A stretch of 9,609 bases of DNA from Longimicrobiales bacterium. GTDB lineage: Bacteria > Gemmatimonadota > Gemmatimonadetes > Longimicrobiales > Gaopeijiaceae. The stretch is taken from the NCBI GenBank assembly GCA_028280205.1, contig JANQME010000467.1:1-9609 (forward strand), given 5' to 3'. The notes below the pieces were generated by a model. That model was given only the letters and a program-made list of their open reading frames with translations. It did not search any database and was not told where the DNA came from. The position numbers and the translations under genes are program-made. Of the stretch, positions 1 through 7,062 are shown piece after piece; the stretch's first letter is position 1; the number at the start of each line of letters is the position of its first letter.

Positions 1-543
1 GTCGCCCCCGGCTACGACCACATCACCTCCGCGATCGGTGCCGCGCAGATCGGCTGGTACGGGACGGCGATGCTCTGCTACGTGACGCCCAAGGAGCACC
101 TCGGGCTGCCGAACCGCGACGACGTGAAGGCCGGCGTCATCACCTACAAGATCGCCGCCCACGCCGCCGACCTCGCCAAGGGGCACCCGCGGGCGAAGGA
201 CTGGGACGACGCGCTGTCGAAGGCGCGCTTCGAGTTCCGGTGGGAGGACCAGTTCAACCTGGCTCTCGACCCCGTCACCGCCCGCGCGTACCACGACGAG
301 ACACTGCCCGCCGAGGGAGCCAAGGTCGCGCACTTCTGCTCGATGTGCGGCCCGAAGTTCTGCTCGATGAAGATCACGCAGGACATCCGGGACTACGCCG
401 CCGAGAACAACCTTCTGGAGCACGAGGTGCTGGAGGCCGGGATGGCGGAGCAGGCGGAGAGGTTCAAGGACGCGGGGGGCGAGATCTACGTGGAGGTGGA
501 GGACGAAGTGCGGGTCGAGGAGCCGGCGCCGGCGGGGGACTGA
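1..543 (+). CDS. thiC: Phosphomethylpyrimidine synthase ThiC, C-terminal part (5' end outside window)
   Basis: ThiC is a radical-SAM enzyme that converts aminoimidazole ribotide to hydroxymethylpyrimidine phosphate, the pyrimidine half of thiamine. The reading frame is open from base 1 and ends with TGA at 541-543, so about the last 180 residues are present. The translation opens with VAPGYDHITSAIGAA and continues through IGWYGTAMLCYVTPKEHLGL, both highly conserved in ThiC. The C-terminal CSMCGPKFC motif, with cysteine codons at 337, 346 and 361, is the CxxCx4C site that binds the [4Fe-4S] cluster used in radical chemistry. A short acidic tail follows, ending in EEPAPAGD. All catalytic features expected in this part are intact. 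The first ATG in the window, at 70, is internal and not the true start. Any TPP riboswitch would lie upstream, outside the window. Confidence 0.97.
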   Translation, partial: VAPGYDHITSAIGAAQIGWYGTAMLCYVTPKEHLGLPNRDDVKAGVITYKIAAHAADLAKGHPRAKDWDDALSKARFEFRWEDQFNLALDPVTARAYHDETLPAEGAKVAHFCSMCGPKFCSMKITQDIRDYAAENNLLEHEVLEAGMAEQAERFKDAGGEIYVEVEDEVRVEEPAPAGD

Positions 544-738
544 GGGCTGGCGAGGCAAGCGTACGGTGGACGACGGGATCCTCGCGCGGCCTGTCGCCGG
601 CGGGTACCGTAAGAGCAACTCGCATCCCCGGAGGAGAGGCTGAAGACCTTCGCTACCCCGGTCGCGGCACCGCCAACGCGCTCGCGCGGGCTGGCTTCAC
701 GCCCGTTCCGTCCAGCCACTTCGTCGTCGCCGATCCAG
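544..738. other. Intergenic region after thiC
   Basis: These 195 bases lie between the thiC stop and the first ATG of the next plus-strand ORF. The thiC frame meets a second stop at 610-612 and is then open without interruption into the following gene. A purine-rich GGAGGAGAGG stretch at 630-639 looks like a ribosome binding site but sits just before an in-frame CTG, not a usual start. TACGGT (562-567) and ACCGTA (606-611) form a 6-base inverted repeat with a 38-base gap and no T-run, which is weak evidence for a thiC terminator. I see no RNA gene or clear promoter here. Confidence 0.5.
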
Positions 739-1245
739 ATGACGAGGGGCCCGACGAACGTCTCAAAGCGCGCGCGGGAGAAACACCTCGCCGAGCTGAC
801 GTCACTGCGAGGCCACGTCATGTTTGCCCGAGATCGGCTCATCGCTACGAGGAAGGCTCGATCCCCGCGGAAGCGGGCGCGTGCCAAGCGTGCCGACGAC
901 GACAAGCGCGCCGGAAAGCGGAGAGCCCCGACGCCGCTTGAACGTTTCTGGACGCACACGGAGGGGCACTACGTGAGGACGCTCTCCAAGAGGAATCTCG
1001 ACGCGTCCGTCCACATGTCCGGCGACCGAATGACCCACGTTCTGACCGGGCGCCTCGACATGTGCCGAAACTGCCAGCAACACCTGATCGCGCAGCTTCG
1101 CAGGAAGTATCCGCGTCATCGGCACGTCGTGCACTATACCTTCGCGGATCTGACCGGGGCCCGGACGCTCTGGAAACCCGGAGAGAAGAGCAAGTCCACC
1201 GACTACGATGGTGGAACGATCATTCGATACAATGCCGCTCCGTAG
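739..1245 (+). CDS. Small basic protein with deaminase-like HxE...CxxC motif; function not established
   Basis: The 168-residue protein has a strongly basic, low-complexity N-terminal third (residues about 8-62, rich in Arg and Lys) and a compact C-terminal part. The C-terminal part contains HTEG (His73, Glu75) and, 34 residues after Glu75, MCRNC (Cys109, Cys112), followed by a helix-like QQHLIAQLRRKY. HxE plus CxxC is the zinc and catalytic pattern of the cytidine deaminase fold, and HxEG is reminiscent of SCP1.201/DddA-type toxin deaminases. The usual Pro before the first Cys is absent and the spacing is somewhat long, so this is a suggestion only. Third-position GC is visibly lower than in neighbouring genes, which hints at transfer. 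ATG739 has no clear Shine-Dalgarno. ATG820 has GAGG seven bases upstream and would give 141 residues with the motifs kept. I see no toxin-delivery domain or immunity gene beside it. It converges on the metalloprotease gene with a 30-base gap. Confidence 0.6.
   Translation: MTRGPTNVSKRAREKHLAELTSLRGHVMFARDRLIATRKARSPRKRARAKRADDDKRAGKRRAPTPLERFWTHTEGHYVRTLSKRNLDASVHMSGDRMTHVLTGRLDMCRNCQQHLIAQLRRKYPRHRHVVHYTFADLTGARTLWKPGEKSKSTDYDGGTIIRYNAAP
809..812 (+). promoter_or_regulatory. Candidate ribosome binding site favouring an internal start at 820
   Basis: GAGG lies seven bases before the in-frame ATG at 820, whereas the longer start at 739 has no purine-rich stretch at a suitable distance. Starting at 820 gives 141 residues and keeps the HTEG and CxxC motifs. 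Confidence 0.3.
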
Positions 1246-1275
1246 GTCGAGACCGATCCGCCGGCGGCCCCGGCC

Positions 1276-3969
1276 TCAGCTCTCCGCCTCCACCATCATC
1301 GACGCATCCAGCGCCCGGCGGATCCGCGCCCGCGACTCGCTCAGGTGGGCCTGATGCATGTCGTCGCCCACGCCGCCGTCGAGGACTTCGTCGATCCGGT
1401 CCGCGATCCGCGTCAGGTGGTGACGGGCGAGTGAGCGCGCGTCCTCCGGTGCCGGGGGATTGAAGGAGCTCCCTTCGCGGCGCAGGAGCATCTCCTCGAA
1501 GCGCTCGAGGTACATCCGCTGGACGTTCCGCCGGAAGGAGTCGGGGCTCCGGGCCGCCGCGGCGAAGAGCTCGCTCCAGATTCCGTCCGTCACCGTGCCG
1601 AGGTACTCGGCGAGGGTGTAGGGGTCGCCGTCGGGCATCCGCAGCTCGTTGTCGACCATCCGCCAGAGCCGCCCGTGGTTGAGCATCAGGCCCATCAGGT
1701 TCTGCTGCACGGCGCCCACCTGCGCGTGGACGGCGTAGTCGACCGGGAAGCCGCCGCTCTGGTTCCCGAAGTCGCCGTACCGGTTCGGGGCGAGCTTGTT
1801 GAGCGTCGACTCCTCGAACTCCCACGCCCCCTCGTCGAAGGCGTGCTCCATCAGGATGCGGACCGCATCCCGCTGCCGGTCGGCCGTCGCGGGGACGAAG
1901 GCCGGGCGCTGTCCGGGCTGCCCGCGGTGGTCCCGGTTGAAGGCCATCCCGCCGATGACCTTCGTTGCGGATTGAAGTGCGGACAGACGCTCGAAGACGA
2001 GCCCGTTCACCGCGTTCCGCAGGTCGAGGTACTCCTCGTCCACACTCACCACGCGGTCCTCCATCTGCGGCGTGACCAGCTCGATCAGCTCGGCGCGCTG
2101 CTGGATCCACTGCAGGGGGTCGCCGCTCAGGTCCCAGGTGTCGGTGTCGGGATCGACGCCCCAGCCTCCGAAGCCGACGTCCTCGTCGGTCCCGTACGTG
2201 TGCAGCGGATCGGCCGACTCACCGGCGATCGCCGCGAGCTCCTCGTCGGTCGCCGGCTGGTAGCCGTATCGGATCGCCCAGAGGTCGTAGCTGCCCACGG
2301 TCTCGTTCACGTAGTGGCCCTGCGCGTCGCGGTCCGGATTGATGTTGACCGCCCCGTACTCCATGACGCTCAGGGTCAGGCCGACGTCGGCCGTGTACGC
2401 CTCGTCGTCCAGCCGGTCGAATCGGATCGCGGACGACCCCTTCATGTTGTGACGGAGGCCGAGCGTGTGCCCGACCTCGTGCATGATGAGGTCGGTGAGG
2501 TGCTCCCCGAGGAACTCCTCGGGCATCTCCCCCGGACCGATCTCCCCGAGCGCGGCGAGCGCCAGGTGCTGGATCCCCATCTGGTGGGACCGCCCGCGCT
2601 GGAAGGTGCAGATGTGCCGTGCCGTGCCCGCAGGGAGGAGGCTCCGGAGTCGCTCGGCCCGCTCTTCCTGCGCGATCATCCCGTCCGGTCCGGCCAGATC
2701 CTCCCAGGTGCCGCGGTAGCCGCTGATGAAGATGGAGGAGATCAGGATGTCCGCATTCAGGATCTCGCCGGTGCGCGGGTCGACCTGCCTCGGCCCGATC
2801 GCGTACCCCATCTGGTGGGCGGCGGACCAGCGAACGGTGGAGTAGCGGATGTCCTCCGCGCTCCACGTCGAGTCCTCCTCGATCGTGGGTGCCTGACGGG
2901 CGACGATCGCGTTGCGGAAGCCGGCGGCCTCGAAAGCTCGGTTCCAGTTCTCGATCCCCGCGCGCACGTACTCGCGGTACCTCTCGGGGACGCTCCGATC
3001 GATGTAGTAGACGATCGGCTCGACGGGCTCACTGATCTCGGCGCCGGGGTCCTTCTTCTCCAGCCGCCAGCGCTGAATGAAGCGGTCGTACTGTGAGTCC
3101 GCCTGATCCTTCGAGAAGTCCCGCTGGGCTTCGAGGAAGTATCCGACCCGATCGTCGGCGACGCGTCGGGGCATCGGATCCTCGGGCAGCGCGAAGATCG
3201 AGTACCGCACCCCGATCGGGACCGAGCGCCAGTCCGAGACGCCCGCCCACGACGCCTGGGGCGGCCGGTTCGCCGCGTAGGTCAGGAAGGCGTCGATCTC
3301 GACGTTTCGGGGAAAGCCGCCGACGTGATCCACGTGGCTGCGGTCCCGCTGGAAGGAGGGACGATTCGTCTGCCCGTAGTACGCCTGCAGCTGCGTCCCG
3401 ACCTGCGCGTAGTCGGAGACGAAGAAGGTCGTCGCGTCGATCAGGAGCGCCTTGCTCTCCGAGTGCTCGCTCTCGATGTCGAACGCCTTCACCACCGAGT
3501 GGCCGACGTTGTCCGCGAGCGAGTTCGCCATGGCGGAGCCCTCGTTCGCGGTGAAGCGCGGGTTCACCTCGACCAGGAAGACCTTGTCCCCCCGGCGCTC
3601 GAAGCGCATGAGCTTCGTATCGGTGATCTCGAGTCCGTCGTGGGCGTTGAAGACGCCGACGCCCTTCGAGAAGTGCAGCACCATCCCGAACGCCTCGTCG
3701 ATCCGGTCGGCGGGAATCTCCACGAAGAGCGTGTTGTCTCGCTTCAGGTGGGTCCCGAAGTACCCGTCGATGGCGCGCGTGTCCTTCAGAACCTCGTCCC
3801 ACTTCTTGAAGGGCGAGTCCGGGGTGGAGCCGCCGCCTTCACTCGAGCCGCCCGGAGTTGGGCCGCCCCGCGCCGGCGAGCTGCTCGGAGTCGGGGTCGG
3901 CGCCGTGTAGACCTGGGTGCAGGAGGCGAGGACGAGGGTCAGGAGCAGGAGAGCGACGGGTCGCGCCAT
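1276..3969 (-). CDS. Lipoprotein zinc metalloprotease, DUF5117/DUF5118/DUF4953-type metzincin
   Basis: This 897-residue protein is probably a secreted, membrane-anchored zinc peptidase of unknown substrate. Residues 1-17 form a lipoprotein signal (MARPVALLLLTLVLASC, lipobox LASC, Cys17). Thr at +2 does not signal inner-membrane retention, so the outer membrane is likely in a Gram-negative host. A Pro/Ser/Gly-rich linker (about 19-52) follows, then a DUF5118/DUF5117-like region (about 54-310). The catalytic part starts near PIVYYIDRSVPERYR (about 318) and holds HEVGHTLGLRH: His497, His501 and His507 bind zinc and Glu498 is the catalytic base. SVMEY with Met536 matches the metzincin Met-turn. 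A long C-terminal region (about 560-897) is typical of the family. ATG at 3967-3969 is chosen because the signal peptide begins there and GAGG lies seven bases upstream. The frame stays open to 5145, but that extension is antisense to the neighbouring GTPase. No key residue is missing. Confidence 0.93.
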   Translation of the reverse strand: MARPVALLLLTLVLASCTQVYTAPTPTPSSSPARGGPTPGGSSEGGGSTPDSPFKKWDEVLKDTRAIDGYFGTHLKRDNTLFVEIPADRIDEAFGMVLHFSKGVGVFNAHDGLEITDTKLMRFERRGDKVFLVEVNPRFTANEGSAMANSLADNVGHSVVKAFDIESEHSESKALLIDATTFFVSDYAQVGTQLQAYYGQTNRPSFQRDRSHVDHVGGFPRNVEIDAFLTYAANRPPQASWAGVSDWRSVPIGVRYSIFALPEDPMPRRVADDRVGYFLEAQRDFSKDQADSQYDRFIQRWRLEKKDPGAEISEPVEPIVYYIDRSVPERYREYVRAGIENWNRAFEAAGFRNAIVARQAPTIEEDSTWSAEDIRYSTVRWSAAHQMGYAIGPRQVDPRTGEILNADILISSIFISGYRGTWEDLAGPDGMIAQEERAERLRSLLPAGTARHICTFQRGRSHQMGIQHLALAALGEIGPGEMPEEFLGEHLTDLIMHEVGHTLGLRHNMKGSSAIRFDRLDDEAYTADVGLTLSVMEYGAVNINPDRDAQGHYVNETVGSYDLWAIRYGYQPATDEELAAIAGESADPLHTYGTDEDVGFGGWGVDPDTDTWDLSGDPLQWIQQRAELIELVTPQMEDRVVSVDEEYLDLRNAVNGLVFERLSALQSATKVIGGMAFNRDHRGQPGQRPAFVPATADRQRDAVRILMEHAFDEGAWEFEESTLNKLAPNRYGDFGNQSGGFPVDYAVHAQVGAVQQNLMGLMLNHGRLWRMVDNELRMPDGDPYTLAEYLGTVTDGIWSELFAAAARSPDSFRRNVQRMYLERFEEMLLRREGSSFNPPAPEDARSLARHHLTRIADRIDEVLDGGVGDDMHQAHLSESRARIRRALDASMMVEAES

Positions 3970-4113
3970 TCGTGGGCCTCGGAGGGCTGCGGGGATCTGG
4001 GCGGCCTCGCGCAGGCTACGCCGCGTGCGCGAAGAGCAACGAGCGGGTACCGAACTGGAGCGTTCCCATGGGTCCGAATTCAGGTACCGGCCGTCGGCCG
4101 CTATCCTCACTGG
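3970..4113. promoter_or_regulatory. Divergent intergenic region between metalloprotease and GTPase genes
   Basis: These 144 bases separate two divergent starts and must hold the promoters for both. The GTPase side has a plausible sigma70-like promoter, listed separately. On the protease side, the ribosome binding site GAGG lies seven bases from ATG, but I see no convincing -35/-10 pair. No repressor-type palindrome longer than GGTACC (twice, near 4046 and 4083) is evident. Confidence 0.45.
4079..4113 (+). promoter_or_regulatory. Possible promoter giving a leaderless GTPase transcript
   Basis: TTCAGG at 4079-4084 and TATCCT at 4102-4107 resemble -35 and -10 boxes (3/6 and 4/6 matches to sigma70) with 17-base spacing. 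Transcription would begin near 4114, which is the A of the ATG. The bases before this ATG contain no Shine-Dalgarno, so a leaderless mRNA would fit. The matches are weak and this is inferred by eye. Confidence 0.28.
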
Positions 4114-5298
4114 ATGAACACGACCCCACTTGTGGTTGTCTGCGGCTTCCTCGGATCGGGGAAGACGACGCTGCTCCGGCGCTGGAGGCGAGAGGACGCG
4201 CTCCGCGACGCGGCGTTGATCGTTCACGATCTGAGCGAGTTCGGCCTCGACGCCGAGCTCCTCTCCGAGGAGGGGACCGAGGTCGCAGCAGGTCGTCTCC
4301 AGAGGCGGGTCGCGGCGCTGCACGGTCACCACGCCCGCGGCCAGCTCCACGACTCGGTGGAACGGGCGCTCGACGAGATCGCCGCGCTGGATCCGCCGGC
4401 GCCCGTCGTGCTGTGCGAGAGCACCGGGGCTGCGCGTCCCTGGCCGCTGATCGAGGCGCTGACGCAGGACGATCGCTTCTTCCTGCGGCACTTCATCGTC
4501 ACCGTCGACGCGCTGAACCTTCATCGCGACTTCGCGGACGGCCGCATCCTGACCGGGGAGGCGGGCGGCCTGGAGGATGAGGCGCTGCGCCGTGCTGCTC
4601 TGATACTCGCCGAGCAGATCGCCTTCGCCAGCATCGTCGTCCTCACCAAGATCGACACGATCCCTCGGTCGGTCGTGCAGGATCAGGTGCACACGCTGCA
4701 GCGGCTCCAGCCGCACGCCGCGGTCGGGCTCTCCGCGCACGCCGGTCTGCTGCTGCCGAAACTCGACGGCACGCCGGCGCCGGAGTTGCCCGTTCTGAGA
4801 GACCGGGCCGAACGGCTGGGTCTGACCCGGCACGCCTCGACCGCCGATCAGGTCGAGGCGAGGGTCCTCCGGGATCCTCGCCCCTTCCACCCGCAGCGCC
4901 TGTTCGACGCCTGCCAGCGCCAGCTGGGCACGGGCCTGTACCGCACGAAGGGATTCCTCTGGCTCGCCTCGCGACCGGGCGACGTCCTGCTCTGGCAGCA
5001 GTCGGGGAGCCAGATCGCCCTCGAACTCACCGGGACCTGGAGGGCCGAGGTCCTCCTCGATCCGGAGGGGACGCTCCTGCCCGAGGAGGTCGCGGGGCTG
5101 AAGGCGCGTCTCGAGACGGAGCATCCGGTCTTCGGAGATCGGCACAACGAGCTGACGCTCATCGGCCTGGAGGCGGACCGGGACGCCTTCTACGCCGCCT
5201 TGATGGACGCGCTCTGCACCGACGAGGAGATCGGGGCGTGGCAGCGGGGCGAGACCTTCCCCGATCCATGGCCGACGTCGATTCGCCGCATCGAGTGA
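4114..5298 (+). CDS. COG0523/G3E-family GTPase (CobW-like) lacking the CxCC metal motif
   Basis: This 394-residue protein has the two-domain layout of CobW-like GTPases, a family that delivers or inserts metals at the cost of GTP. Walker A is GFLGSGKTTLL (11-21), the Walker B/switch region is ESTG (102-105), and the base-recognition motif is TKID (178-181). The CobW C-terminal domain spans about 247-393, including TGLYRTKGFLWLASRPGD. The unusual point is the stretch between Walker A and ESTG. Canonical members carry GCxCC there; here residues 60-73 read GRLQRRVAALHGHH with no cysteine at all, and His70, His72 and His73 occupy the area. The protein therefore either binds another metal, uses another site, or has another role. 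The start at ATG4114 gives the expected short N-terminus before the P-loop. The gene is divergent from the protease and convergent with the flavoprotein operon, with 19 bases between stops, so it is probably transcribed alone. The family is sure; the substrate is unknown. Confidence 0.92.
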   Translation: MNTTPLVVVCGFLGSGKTTLLRRWRREDALRDAALIVHDLSEFGLDAELLSEEGTEVAAGRLQRRVAALHGHHARGQLHDSVERALDEIAALDPPAPVVLCESTGAARPWPLIEALTQDDRFFLRHFIVTVDALNLHRDFADGRILTGEAGGLEDEALRRAALILAEQIAFASIVVLTKIDTIPRSVVQDQVHTLQRLQPHAAVGLSAHAGLLLPKLDGTPAPELPVLRDRAERLGLTRHASTADQVEARVLRDPRPFHPQRLFDACQRQLGTGLYRTKGFLWLASRPGDVLLWQQSGSQIALELTGTWRAEVLLDPEGTLLPEEVAGLKARLETEHPVFGDRHNELTLIGLEADRDAFYAALMDALCTDEEIGAWQRGETFPDPWPTSIRRIE

Positions 5299-5317
5299 CT
5301 GCCTGGCGGGTCCGGGG

Positions 5318-6517
5318 TCAGGCGGAGCTCTGCATCGGCACCGCCAGCCCCGCCTTCACGGCCGCGACCAGGCGATCGCCGGCCCGTCTCGCCCCGGCGA
5401 TGTTGCGGGCGACGGGACCGATCTCGAGCTCCGCGAGGGGGCCGGAGACGTAGACACGCTCATGCCAGCGCAGAGCGGAGTCGAGGATGGGATAGCCACA
5501 CGGCGCCACCGGGAGGGCGCCGGAGGCGATCAGCGAGTCGACGAATGGACCGCCCGGGCGCGAAGGTGTGAACCCGGTGGCGAGGAGGACGCGATCGACA
5601 GGGAGCGTCCGCCCGGAGGTGAAGGCGAGGCCCACGCGGGTCTCGCCGGCGTAGAGGTCGGCGACCTCCGCCTCGTGCCACTGAATCCGCCCGGGTCCGA
5701 CTGCGTCCCGCAGCGCGTCGACGACGGCGGGGGGCACCGAGCCGCGGTGGCGAGCCTCCGTGATGATCGACCGCCGGCGCGCGTAGTCTCGTACTTCGGC
5801 GAAGCCGGCCATGTACTTCGGACCGAGCCACCCGGGGTCGCTGTCGAAGCGTTGCTCCCGCAGGGGGTGGCGAGAGACCAGGTGCGTGCGGTGCCCCTCG
5901 CGCCAGAGGCGAAGGGCAACGTGCGCGGCGGAGAGCCCTCCGCCGATGACGGCCACCGTCTCGGGGGCGGCGCGCCATCCGTCGAAGCCGGGCTCGAAGA
6001 TGTGGCGGATCCGGGCGTGCCCGAGCTGCGCCCACTCGGGCCAGGCGGGCCGCTCACTCGCCCCGATCGCCAGGAGCAGATTCCGGGTGGTGAGCCGCTC
6101 CCCCGACTCGAGATGCACCCGGACGCGATCGTGGTCGACCTCTCCGTGGACGGCCCGACCCTGGAGGTGCTGCTCGTCGAGCTCGAAGCGCTTCACCACC
6201 TCCGCGCCATGGGCGTTGAAGAGGGAGAGCGTCGGTCGGTTGTACGGTCCGGCGAAGGGGGCACGCCTGCCGCGGTGCGTGGCAGCGAAGCGCATGAGCG
6301 ACGACGACTGCAGATCGAGGTGGTGGACCGACGGGGAGCGCAGGTGGGTCATGCCGACCGTGCCGGTGACGGTGCGCCAGCGTTCGAGGAGGCGGTCGGC
6401 TGGATCCACGATCCGCAGTCGCTCCGGCGCCACACCGGCATCCCCCAGGAGCCGTGCCGCGAGGTGAACCCCGTGGATGCCGCCGCCGACGATGAGCCAG
6501 TCGAGCGGGTCGGACAC
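5318..6517 (-). CDS. FAD/NAD(P)-dependent oxidoreductase, SidA/IucD/PvdA-like flavoprotein
   Basis: This 399-residue flavoprotein has an N-terminal FAD-binding Rossmann motif, GGGIHG (11-16), a second nucleotide motif, GGGLSA (192-197, probably NADPH), and the late ATGFTPS motif (313-319) typical of flavin N-hydroxylases and related monooxygenases. The RSPSVHHLD segment (60-68) is reminiscent of SidA/IucD/PvdA-like proteins. An amine or amino-acid hydroxylase or an NADPH-linked reductase are both possible; the substrate cannot be read from the sequence. I chose GTG at 6515-6517 because AGGAGA lies eight bases upstream and the product starts directly before the FAD motif (MSDPLDWLIVGGG). An ATG at 6550, four bases after the stop of the upstream gene, would add 11 residues but lacks a clear ribosome binding site. 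It is the last gene of the minus-strand array and ends 19 bases from the convergent GTPase stop. Confidence 0.88.
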   Translation of the reverse strand: MSDPLDWLIVGGGIHGVHLAARLLGDAGVAPERLRIVDPADRLLERWRTVTGTVGMTHLRSPSVHHLDLQSSSLMRFAATHRGRRAPFAGPYNRPTLSLFNAHGAEVVKRFELDEQHLQGRAVHGEVDHDRVRVHLESGERLTTRNLLLAIGASERPAWPEWAQLGHARIRHIFEPGFDGWRAAPETVAVIGGGLSAAHVALRLWREGHRTHLVSRHPLREQRFDSDPGWLGPKYMAGFAEVRDYARRRSIITEARHRGSVPPAVVDALRDAVGPGRIQWHEAEVADLYAGETRVGLAFTSGRTLPVDRVLLATGFTPSRPGGPFVDSLIASGALPVAPCGYPILDSALRWHERVYVSGPLAELEIGPVARNIAGARRAGDRLVAAVKAGLAVPMQSSA

Positions 6518-6525
6518 CTGCACCG

Positions 6526-6531
6526 TCTCCT
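6526..6531 (-). promoter_or_regulatory. Ribosome binding site deciding the GTG start at 6517
   Basis: Read on the minus strand, AGGAGA lies eight bases before GTG at 6515-6517, an ideal distance. The competing upstream ATG at 6550 has no purine-rich stretch at a suitable distance. Confidence 0.5.
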
Positions 6532-6554
6532 GGAAGCCCGGGGCGAGCATACGG

Positions 6555-6782
6555 TCAGTTGGCTTGGGCCGTGGACGCCTGGTCGCGAGCGGCCTGTTCG
6601 AACCACCCGATTGTCGCGGCCAGGTGAGCCCCCCCGTAGAGCTCGAGGAAGCGGGCCGTCTGCGGATCCGCCGTGTTCCGCAGTGCATCGAGACGTGTCG
6701 CGACGTAGTCGGGCGAGAGCGGCTGGCGGCACGCCACCTCGATGCAATACCGCCACTCCTCGTAGGTCGTCGGCAGCTTCAT
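6555..6782 (-). CDS. Small conserved-looking hypothetical protein, 75 residues
   Basis: The product is soluble, with no signal peptide or membrane segment. It begins MKLPTTYEEWRYCIEVACRQ, then a helix-rich part with DYVATRLDALRN (25-36), TARFLELYGGAH (42-53) and a C-terminal helix around WFEQAARDQA (60-69). Cys13 and Cys18 form CIEVAC, a CxxxxC spacing; metal binding is possible but not shown. I do not recognise a named family. It starts at ATG6782, 13 bases after the stop of the upstream membrane-protein gene, and ends 37 bases before the chosen start of the SidA-like flavoprotein, so it is very likely co-transcribed and perhaps works with that enzyme. The ribosome binding site is weak, so translation may depend on coupling. 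Confidence 0.75.
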   Translation of the reverse strand: MKLPTTYEEWRYCIEVACRQPLSPDYVATRLDALRNTADPQTARFLELYGGAHLAATIGWFEQAARDQASTAQAN

Positions 6783-6795
6783 GGAATCGCCGAGC

Positions 6796-7062
6796 TCAGT
6801 CGGTCTCGACCGCGACCAGCGCGGCGATGTTGGCGAGGAACCAGGAGGAGGCGGCCGCCAGCTGCAGCCAGTCTCCGGTCGAGCTGATCCCGTAGACGAA
6901 GACGCTGACGATCCAGCAGAGGCTGGCGATCGTCTGCCCGAGCCACTCGACGCGGAGCGCGCGCTCGAAGCGGCTCCGCGTGGAGGACATCGGACCGACC
7001 GCCGCCCGGTCCTTCACCTCCGGGCGGGGCCGATCCGGGGCGATCGAGGTCGACTCACGCAC
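6796..7062 (-). CDS. Small inner-membrane protein with two predicted transmembrane helices, 88 residues
   Basis: The N-terminal 40 residues are hydrophilic and basic, followed by two hydrophobic stretches at about 41-59 (IASLCWIVSVFVYGI) and 65-85 (WLQLAAASSWFLANIAALV) joined by a short SSTGD turn. This predicts a helical hairpin in the inner membrane. The start is GTG at 7060-7062, with GGAGA nine bases upstream; it overlaps the stop of the preceding 68-residue gene by eight bases, indicating translational coupling. A shorter start at ATG6990 (64 residues) is possible but has no visible ribosome binding site. No family is recognised. A role as a membrane anchor or small transport accessory is speculation from context. 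Confidence 0.75.
   Translation of the reverse strand: MRESTSIAPDRPRPEVKDRAAVGPMSSTRSRFERALRVEWLGQTIASLCWIVSVFVYGISSTGDWLQLAAASSWFLANIAALVAVETD

Noticed and set aside
486..959. Overlapping open frames at 240-941 (+) and 486-959 (-)
   Set aside because: Both overlap thiC or the deaminase-like gene and consist of Arg/Ser/Pro-rich shadow translation without recognisable motifs.
1258..1267. CCGCCGGCGG palindrome in the convergent gap as a terminator
   Set aside because: It is a short perfect palindrome with no room for a loop and no T-run; such strings are common at this GC content.
1675..3096. Long plus-strand open frames opposite the metalloprotease (also 3325-4113)
   Set aside because: They are mirror frames caused by strong third-position GC; the minus-strand protein has conserved catalytic motifs and these do not resemble any family.
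3970..5145. Upstream extension of the metalloprotease reading frame to 5145 on the minus strand
   Set aside because: It lies antisense to the clear GTPase gene, and a lipoprotein signal peptide with a ribosome binding site begins at 3969.
5301..5323. GCCTG...CAGGC inverted repeat between convergent stops as a bidirectional terminator
   Set aside because: It has only five base pairs, a 13-base loop and no T-run.
5462..6895. 477-codon plus-strand open frame opposite the SidA-like flavoprotein and small genes
   Set aside because: The minus strand carries clear Rossmann motifs; the plus-strand translation is low-complexity and motif-free.
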